Shown piece by piece: positions 59,043-64,000 of a stretch of 64,000 nt of DNA. Origin of the DNA: Sphingopyxis sp. YF1. Lineage in GTDB: Bacteria > Pseudomonadota > Alphaproteobacteria > Sphingomonadales > Sphingomonadaceae. Every line of letters begins with the position of its first letter. The stretch's first letter is position 1. Both the position numbers and the translations under genes were made by a program. The notes below the pieces were generated by a model. That model was given only the letters and a program-made list of their open reading frames with translations. It had not been told where the DNA came from and ran no database searches. The stretch lies in the NCBI RefSeq assembly GCF_022701295.1, contig NZ_CP033204.1, positions 62,001-126,000 of the forward strand. Reading direction: 5' to 3'.

Positions 59043-59930
59043 ATGGACCGGCTGGTCACGCTCGAAATGTTCGTCGCGGTCGCGGGCGAAGGTGGCTTCG
59101 CCGCGGCCGCGCGCAAGCTGGGCAGTTCGCCGCCCGCGGTGACGCGCGGCATCGCGGCGCTCGAGGCGCGGCTCGGCACGCGGCTGTTCCACCGCTCGAC
59201 GCGCGCGGTCGCGCTCACCGATGCGGGCGCGGCTTTCCTCGGCGAGGCGCGGCGCATCCTCGCCGACCTTGCCGAGGCCGAGCGCGCGGCGCGCGGCGCC
59301 GAGGCCGAACCGCGCGGCCAGCTCTATCTGACCGCGCCGGTGATGTTCGGGCGGCTGCACCTGCTGCCGGTGGTCGCCGCGCTGCTCGACCAGCATCGCG
59401 ACCTCGCGGTGCGGCTGATGCTGGTCGACCGCAACGTCCGCATCGTCGAGGAGGGGATCGACGCCGCGCTGCGGATCGGGTCGCTCGCCGATTCGGCGCT
59501 CAAGGCGGTGCGCGTCGGCAGCGTGCGCCAGATGCTCGTCGCGAGTCCCGCCTATCTCGCGCGGCACGGCGCGCCGCGGACGGTCGCCGACCTTGCGGAG
59601 CATGCGCTGATCGCGACGACGGGACCGCGCGCGGCGGGCGAGTGGCGGCTGAAGGCGGCGCGCTGGCGGCTGGCCCGGCCGCGGCTGACGATCAACACCG
59701 TCGACGGCGCGCTCGCTGCGGCCGAGGCGGGGCTGGGGATCGCGAACCTGCTGAGCTACCAGCTGCTCGACGCGCTCGACGCCGGGCGGCTGATCGCGCT
59801 GCTGCCGGACGAACAGCCCGACCCGCTGCCGGTCCACCTGCTGTTCGAACCGTCGCGCGCGCGGTTGCCCGCCTTGCGGCTGCTGATCGACGCGATGAAG
59901 CTCCGGCTGCGGCTGGCGGGGCTGGGCTGA
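59043..59930 (+). CDS. LysR-family transcriptional regulator
   Basis: A 295-residue LysR regulator: winged helix-turn-helix in the first 60 residues (MDRLVTLEMFVAVAGEGGFA, AARKLGSSPPAVTRGIAALE), a linker helix and a two-lobed co-inducer domain (GQLYLTAPVMFGRLHLLPVV; GLGIANLLSYQLLDAL). Of the CrgA/DsdC-like kind. It probably controls the divergent GST-tautomerase-flavin-transporter operon; the co-inducer is unknown. Confidence 0.9.
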   Translation: MDRLVTLEMFVAVAGEGGFAAAARKLGSSPPAVTRGIAALEARLGTRLFHRSTRAVALTDAGAAFLGEARRILADLAEAERAARGAEAEPRGQLYLTAPVMFGRLHLLPVVAALLDQHRDLAVRLMLVDRNVRIVEEGIDAALRIGSLADSALKAVRVGSVRQMLVASPAYLARHGAPRTVADLAEHALIATTGPRAAGEWRLKAARWRLARPRLTINTVDGALAAAEAGLGIANLLSYQLLDALDAGRLIALLPDEQPDPLPVHLLFEPSRARLPALRLLIDAMKLRLRLAGLG

Positions 59931-59934
59931 CGGG

Positions 59935-60357
59935 TCAGCGCAGCGCGATCCAGACGCCGCCGATGATGGCGAAAAGCGATCCGAGTCCTGCGAACAGGCC
60001 GATAAAAAGGCCGTTGCGCAGCGGCGCCCACACCATGACGTCGTCGGGATCGTCGGGATTGTAGCGGACGCGCATCACGCTGCCGACGGGCCTCGGATGG
60101 TTGGTCGACAGGCTGTCGGGGATCTGTTTCGTCACGCCCGCGAACCGGTATTCGATCGTCGCGGTGTGCATCAAGGTGCGGTCGCCGTCGCTGTCGGTGG
60201 TCCAGTGGCTGTCGTGGCCGACGATGCGCCCTTCCACCTCGTGCCAGCGGCGGCCGCGCATTTCGCTTTTCGCCATGCCCAGCCCGATCGCGGCGAAGAG
60301 CAGCCCGATGCCCGTGAAAAACCACGGCACGAAGTGCAATATCCGGTCTTCCTCCAC
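59935..60357 (-). CDS. DUF3592-like membrane protein, 140 aa
   Basis: A small membrane protein with an N-terminal helix (about 8-28, FVPWFFTGIGLLFAAIGLGM) and a C-terminal helix (about 115-137), with a soluble domain between them that reads GRIVGHDSHWTTDSDGDRT, IEYRFAGVTKQI and GSVMRVRYNPDDPDDVMV. That arrangement is the DUF3592 pattern. Function unknown. It is 42 bases from the MipA gene, both leftward, and its stop nearly meets the LysR stop. Confidence 0.75.
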   Translation of the reverse strand: MEEDRILHFVPWFFTGIGLLFAAIGLGMAKSEMRGRRWHEVEGRIVGHDSHWTTDSDGDRTLMHTATIEYRFAGVTKQIPDSLSTNHPRPVGSVMRVRYNPDDPDDVMVWAPLRNGLFIGLFAGLGSLFAIIGGVWIALR

Positions 60358-60399
60358 GTTTTGTCCCCCCGAATCGACGACCGGACCCGCGGGGTCCCG

Positions 60400-61401
60400 T
60401 CAGAACTGGTAGGCAATCCCGACCCCGCCGAGCCACTGGTCGGCGTCGCCCGCCTCCGCCACGATCGGCGAATCGGCATAGCGGCCGAGCATGCGGCCGT
60501 ACTGGGCGCCGGCGATCAGCACGAACCCCTTGCGGAGGTCGCCCGACAGGCCATAGGCCCCCGCGACCCCGATCGTATATTTGCCCGCGGTGATCTTGCG
60601 CCCGGCGTCCGAATAGACGGGGAGGCCGCTCGCGGCGGCGCCGACCGGGTCGATGTCGAAATAATAGCGGCCGAACCCCTTGCCATAGATGTTCATCGAT
60701 GCCGACAGGCCGACATAGGCGCGCTTCGACAGCGGGGTGCCATATTCGACCGTCGGCGAGAGCGCCCAGCTGCGGTGGCGGCCCGAGATGTCGTAGAGGC
60801 CGACGAGGCGGAAACCGACCTGGTCGTAGCCGCTGGTGACGACGCCGGTGTGGGTGATGCCGGTGGCGATGCCGACCTCGACCGCCATCTTGCGCTCGCC
60901 GAGCGCTTCGACCTGCGGGTCCTTGATCCGGCCGGTGCGGTTGTTGCGCAGGCTGATGACCGGGCCGAACTTGAAGTCGGTCTTTTGTCCGCGCCGCTGG
61001 CGGATCAGGTCGACCTGGAAATTGGTGCCGCGCGTCGAGAATGAGAAACCCGACACGCGGCCGCGCAGGTAGAAGGCGGGCAGCACGACGCGCTCGTCCG
61101 ACCCGCTGTAGCTCGGCGCGGTGAGCACCCCGCCCGCGATCGCGACATAGTCGCGCGCCCATTTATGATCCTCGTCGCCCTCGGGTCCCGCGGCGGGGAG
61201 CAGGATATTCTCGTCGATCTGGCTGTCCTGCGCGTGCGCGGTCGCAGGGCGCGGGGCCGGGCCGCGGACGCCGGGGGCGAGCTCGGCGCCGAGCGCGGCC
61301 AGGTCATAGTCGAGCGGCGCGTCCTCCGCCTGCGCGGGTGCCGCGGCGAACAGCAGCAGCGCCGGCGCGGCGCGGCGCGTGAAACGGGCGGGAATCGGCA
61401 T
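60400..61401 (-). CDS. MipA/OmpV family outer-membrane protein
   Basis: A 333-residue beta-barrel protein with signal peptide ending APAQAED and a long Pro/Ala-rich N-terminal extension before the barrel. Family segments: YVAIAGGVLTAPSYSGSDER, GRVSGFSFSTRGTNFQVDLI and an RKITAGKYTIGVAGAYGLSG strand, ending in a terminal Phe (IAYQF). MipA is linked to murein-synthesis scaffolding and OmpV to outer-membrane transport; which applies is unknown. Confidence 0.87.
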   Translation of the reverse strand: MPIPARFTRRAAPALLLFAAAPAQAEDAPLDYDLAALGAELAPGVRGPAPRPATAHAQDSQIDENILLPAAGPEGDEDHKWARDYVAIAGGVLTAPSYSGSDERVVLPAFYLRGRVSGFSFSTRGTNFQVDLIRQRRGQKTDFKFGPVISLRNNRTGRIKDPQVEALGERKMAVEVGIATGITHTGVVTSGYDQVGFRLVGLYDISGRHRSWALSPTVEYGTPLSKRAYVGLSASMNIYGKGFGRYYFDIDPVGAAASGLPVYSDAGRKITAGKYTIGVAGAYGLSGDLRKGFVLIAGAQYGRMLGRYADSPIVAEAGDADQWLGGVGIAYQF

Positions 61402-61596
61402 ATCCGTCGGTTCCTGTGGTCTTGCCCCTCTTGCACGGGGTGTAAGGGATTGCCGGGCCGATGCAAAGCTTTGGTCCTGTCATCGGCGCGGCGCGTCCTC
61501 ATGGATATTCGCGAGCGGCCATTCGGTTGCGGTGCGGCTTAACCGCTTTTTCGTTTCCCGGCCCTAATCCGGCCGCGACCGGACAGGGAGCGCGAG

Positions 61597-62661
61597 ATGC
61601 GGCGGAACAGGGATGCAGGGCCGTTTGTCGGCGCCGGGACGGCGCTGCTCCTCGCGCTGGTCGCGGGCTGTTCGTCGGGGCCGCCGCCGCTGTCGGGCAA
61701 GACGGTGACCTCGCGCTGCCTCGACACATCGCTGCCGGTCGAAACGGTGGTGAGCCTGTTCGGGGTCTATGAAGGCGCACCCGGACCCGGCGAGCGCGAG
61801 CGTCGCGCGGACGAGCATCGCCCGATGCGCGTACAGGTGGAAACGCGCGACGATTCCGGCCCCGAAGTGCTGATACTGTCGTCGTACGAGCCGGTGATCT
61901 GGGACGTGTCGGCGGTCGCGGCGAACGACCTGCGCGGGGTGATCGTCTATGGCTATTATCGGTCGGAGCTCGCGGGGGCGCCCGCAGCGCTGCCGGTGCG
62001 CCATGTCGCGCTCCGCCGCGCCGACGACCGCGAGGCGGCGCCGGACGGTGCACCGGCCGCCTGCGGCGAGCCGCTTTCGGTGCACGAGGGCGGGCTCGAA
62101 CTCGAAGCGCTCGACGCGCAGGTGACCGACGCCGTGGGCCTGCCGATCGCGCATTTCGCGGGCGCGTACAGCACGGCGCGGCTGGCGCTCGACGATCCGC
62201 GCCCGGTCGATCCCGACGAGGCGCGGCGGACCGCGGACCGGCCCGATCGCCGCCCGGGGATCGAGGCGGTGAACGCGCTGGTGGCGGGCGGCGCGATCCG
62301 CCTCGCGACCGGCGCCGATATCGCCGCGTGGAACGCAAAGGCGAGCGCGCAGCTGCGCTCGTCGCGGCTCGCCCCCTTCGTCTCCGACTATCTGCGCACC
62401 GGCGACACCTATGTGGTGCTGCGCGGCTTTACCGTTCCAGAGGGCATGAACGGCGCGCGTGCGCGCAATTTCATCATCCCCGAAGGGGTCGCGATGCCGG
62501 TCGATGGCGGCAGCCACAATGGTTATTACCCGATGGCCGGCGGCCAGTGCGTCGGGCCGAGCCCCGATTGCCGTCGTCGGGACAGGGCCGGGTTGCTGCC
62601 GCAGGACGGCAGTTTCCGCCCGAAATGGCGCGACAATCCCTGGGGTGTCGATGGCGGCTGA
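61597..62661 (+). CDS. Lipoprotein of unknown function, 354 aa
   Basis: A lipobox LVAGC at about residues 21-25 marks a lipid-anchored protein. The mature part holds no motif I recognise; it contains a Cys-bearing SRCLDTSLPVETVVSLFG segment, an LSVHEGGLELEALDAQVTDA segment and a C-terminal NFIIPEGVAMPVDGGSHNGY with two more Cys. Likely attached to the outer membrane. GGGAGCGCGAG precedes ATG 61597. Its role is unknown. Confidence 0.7.
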   Translation: MRRNRDAGPFVGAGTALLLALVAGCSSGPPPLSGKTVTSRCLDTSLPVETVVSLFGVYEGAPGPGERERRADEHRPMRVQVETRDDSGPEVLILSSYEPVIWDVSAVAANDLRGVIVYGYYRSELAGAPAALPVRHVALRRADDREAAPDGAPAACGEPLSVHEGGLELEALDAQVTDAVGLPIAHFAGAYSTARLALDDPRPVDPDEARRTADRPDRRPGIEAVNALVAGGAIRLATGADIAAWNAKASAQLRSSRLAPFVSDYLRTGDTYVVLRGFTVPEGMNGARARNFIIPEGVAMPVDGGSHNGYYPMAGGQCVGPSPDCRRRDRAGLLPQDGSFRPKWRDNPWGVDGG

Positions 62662-62745
62662 CTCGGCGCGCGCGGCGCGCTATGCGCGGCGCCGAGAAGG
62701 AGGACGCATGCAGCGGCACCGGCGCAGACAAGAAGAGGGCGGCGA

Positions 62746-63003
62746 ATGACCCGCGCGGGACGATGGGTCGGCTATGCGCTGATGGCGGCCGCGCTGCTGC
62801 TCGCGGTGGCGATGCGGCGCGGGCTGGTCGCGAGCATCGGCCCCTTTCCGGTCGCGGCGGTCGCGCTGCTCGTCGGGATGATCGGGGTGATGCTGGTGTT
62901 CACCGACCTGATGGTGCGCGGCCTCTATGCGCAGGTCGAAACCGCGGCGCGTGCGGCGCCGGGTGATACGGAGAAGAACGGGGATGACGATGCGGATCGA
63001 TAA
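62746..63003 (+). CDS. Small two-helix membrane protein, 85 aa
   Basis: Not recognised. Two hydrophobic helices (about 8-24 and 35-57, FPVAAVALLVGMIGVMLVFT) and a charged Asp-rich C-terminal tail ([13 protein letters not shown]). The gene overlaps the next by 20 bases in a different frame, so they may be translated together. AGAGGGCGG lies before the ATG. Confidence 0.6.
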   Translation: MTRAGRWVGYALMAAALLLAVAMRRGLVASIGPFPVAAVALLVGMIGVMLVFTDLMVRGLYAQVETAARAAPGDTEKNGDDDADR

Positions 63004-63553
63004 ACGGCTGGTTCTGATCGTGGCGGCGGCGCTCGGCGCGGCGGTGCCCGGCGTCGCGGCGGCCGACGATGCCGTGAGCGAGAGCGACCGTTTCTTCCTG
63101 ACCGAGGCCGAAAACGCATGCGCGAGCGGCGACTTTCCCGCCTTTCTGTGGCCCTATGCCAATAGTGCGGCGGTGCGCGCGCGCTATACCGCGCTGATGG
63201 TCGTCACGGGCGCCGCGGACAGCGCGCGCGAGGAAGCCGCCGATCTCTATCTGGCGCGCGACGATTTTCCGATCGTGATGATCGACTACAGCTATGTCAC
63301 CGGCGCCTCGGCGCGCCGCTTCGACGTCGAGGGCGACCCGGCGCGGCTCGACTATGTCGCGGTCGATTTCGGCACGCTCGCCGACGACGGCGCGCGCGTC
63401 GACTGGGTGCCGGGGCGTTTCGAGCCCGGCGAGGGCGACGGGCCGGGGACGCTGATCGAAAAGACCGGGCCCGGCGGGCGGCTGGAATTCGAGCGCACCA
63501 TCGATTGCTGGCGGCTGACCGGCGATATCCGCGAGGCCGCGGGCGCGCGCTGA
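62984..63553 (+). CDS. Exported protein of unknown function, 189 aa
   Basis: Not recognised. A signal peptide is seen (about 6-26, ending GVAAADD) and then [20 protein letters not shown], with Cys residues near the start and end of the mature part that may pair. A second in-frame ATG at 62990 is an alternative start. The body is rich in Asp/Ala with [16 protein letters not shown]. It sits directly upstream of dxs, 62 bases away, but there is no sign of shared function. Confidence 0.65.
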   Translation: MTMRIDKRLVLIVAAALGAAVPGVAAADDAVSESDRFFLTEAENACASGDFPAFLWPYANSAAVRARYTALMVVTGAADSAREEAADLYLARDDFPIVMIDYSYVTGASARRFDVEGDPARLDYVAVDFGTLADDGARVDWVPGRFEPGEGDGPGTLIEKTGPGGRLEFERTIDCWRLTGDIREAAGAR

Positions 63554-63615
63554 CCGGGAGGGCGCTTGCCCCTTTTCGTTCGACAGTTTCGGCGCTTATC
63601 TTTATGACCGGGGGC

Positions 63616-64000
63616 ATGACCGACCGCCCGTCAACACCGCTGCTCGACACGGTGGATGTCCCCGCCGACCTCCGCAAGCTGAAGCCCGAAGACCTCCGTC
63701 CGTTCGCCGACGAACTGCGCGCCGAGATGATCAGCGCCGTCGGCACCACCGGCGGGCACCTCGGGTCGGGGCTGGGCGTGGTCGAACTGACCGTGGCGCT
63801 CCACTATGTGTTCGACACCCCGCGCGACAAGATCGTGTGGGACGTCGGGCACCAATGCTATCCGCACAAGATCATCACCGGGCGCCGCGACCGCATCCGC
63901 ACCCTGCGCACCGGCGGCGGGCTGTCGGGCTTCACCAAGCGCAGCGAGAGCGAATATGATCCGTTCGGCGCCGCGCACAGCTCGACCTCGATCAGCGCCG
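63616..64000 (+). CDS. dxs: 1-deoxy-D-xylulose-5-phosphate synthase Dxs, 5' part
   Basis: First enzyme of the MEP pathway: thiamine-diphosphate-dependent condensation of pyruvate and glyceraldehyde 3-phosphate. The visible 128 residues show [80 protein letters not shown] and [12 protein letters not shown], the exact Dxs order. The gene continues beyond base 64000. ATG 63616 is used; ATG 63604 is in frame and would add four residues. Confidence 0.96.
   Translation, partial: MTDRPSTPLLDTVDVPADLRKLKPEDLRPFADELRAEMISAVGTTGGHLGSGLGVVELTVALHYVFDTPRDKIVWDVGHQCYPHKIITGRRDRIRTLRTGGGLSGFTKRSESEYDPFGAAHSSTSISA

Overview
The window is about 67% GC (estimated by eye) and densely coded, with many 1-4 base ATGA/GTGA gene overlaps. 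It reads as a chromosomal segment of an alphaproteobacterium of the Sphingomonadaceae, most likely a Sphingopyxis-like sphingomonad. Grounds: the gene types (TorF-family porins, MipA/OmpV, a DmdC-like acyl-CoA dehydrogenase, membrane-anchored class C beta-lactamase-fold hydrolases), the GAGCGTGTCGAAG and GCGAAGCAATCC palindromic repeats typical of sphingomonads, and the MEP-pathway genes ispG and dxs. No tRNA, rRNA, CRISPR array, prophage or insertion sequence was seen.

Layout. (1) 1-6295: a non-phosphorylative 6-deoxysugar (L-fucose, possibly L-rhamnose) pathway. A six-gene leftward operon holds aldo/keto reductase, lactonase, diketo-deoxy acid hydrolase, mutarotase, L-lactate-type FMN dehydrogenase and 2-keto-3-deoxyfuconate-type dehydrogenase. 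It is divergent from a two-gene UxaA-type sugar-acid dehydratase, with an AT-rich double palindrome between them. (2) 6823-9945: three small unknown genes and an FMN-binding glutamate-synthase-domain protein. (3) 10028-13350: an AraC regulator divergent from a 4-hydroxybutyryl-CoA dehydratase-like protein and an alpha/beta hydrolase. (4) 13325-28287: the most interesting block. It has an XRE-cupin regulator, a membrane M28 peptidase, two paralogous serine hydrolases of beta-lactamase fold with membrane tails, and an operon containing DgcN and DgcA (the N-acetylation and racemisation route for D-glutamate), a YkvI-like transporter, an alpha/beta hydrolase, an unusual D-aminoacylase relative and a prolidase-like amidohydrolase. 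Palindromes built on TTGAAA/TTTCAA sit in front of two of its transcription units. I read it as a system that takes apart D-amino-acid-containing peptides and feeds on D-glutamate.

(5) 28322-36892: acyl-CoA dehydrogenase, Sua5/TsaC, a DMT transporter, a YpeA-like acetyltransferase, a repeat-rich non-coding island with an SDR relic, tandem TorF porins and ispG. (6) 36978-44907: exported and membrane proteins of unknown role, including a Cys-pair repeat protein, an S41 protease preceded by a BlaI/MecI-type operator, and an acyltransferase-3. (7) 45003-53656: a carboxyltransferase, a thioredoxin-like protein, an SDR, TldD, DUF924, flavin-type and DUF2007 proteins, and an endonuclease/phosphatase-fold protein. 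(8) 53775-64000: a Baeyer-Villiger-type monooxygenase, an AraC regulator, a four-gene detoxification-like operon with a divergent LysR gene, MipA, a lipoprotein, small exported proteins and the 5' part of dxs.

The genes at both window edges (aldo/keto reductase, dxs) are cut. All functions are inferred from reading sequence; nothing was searched or computed.
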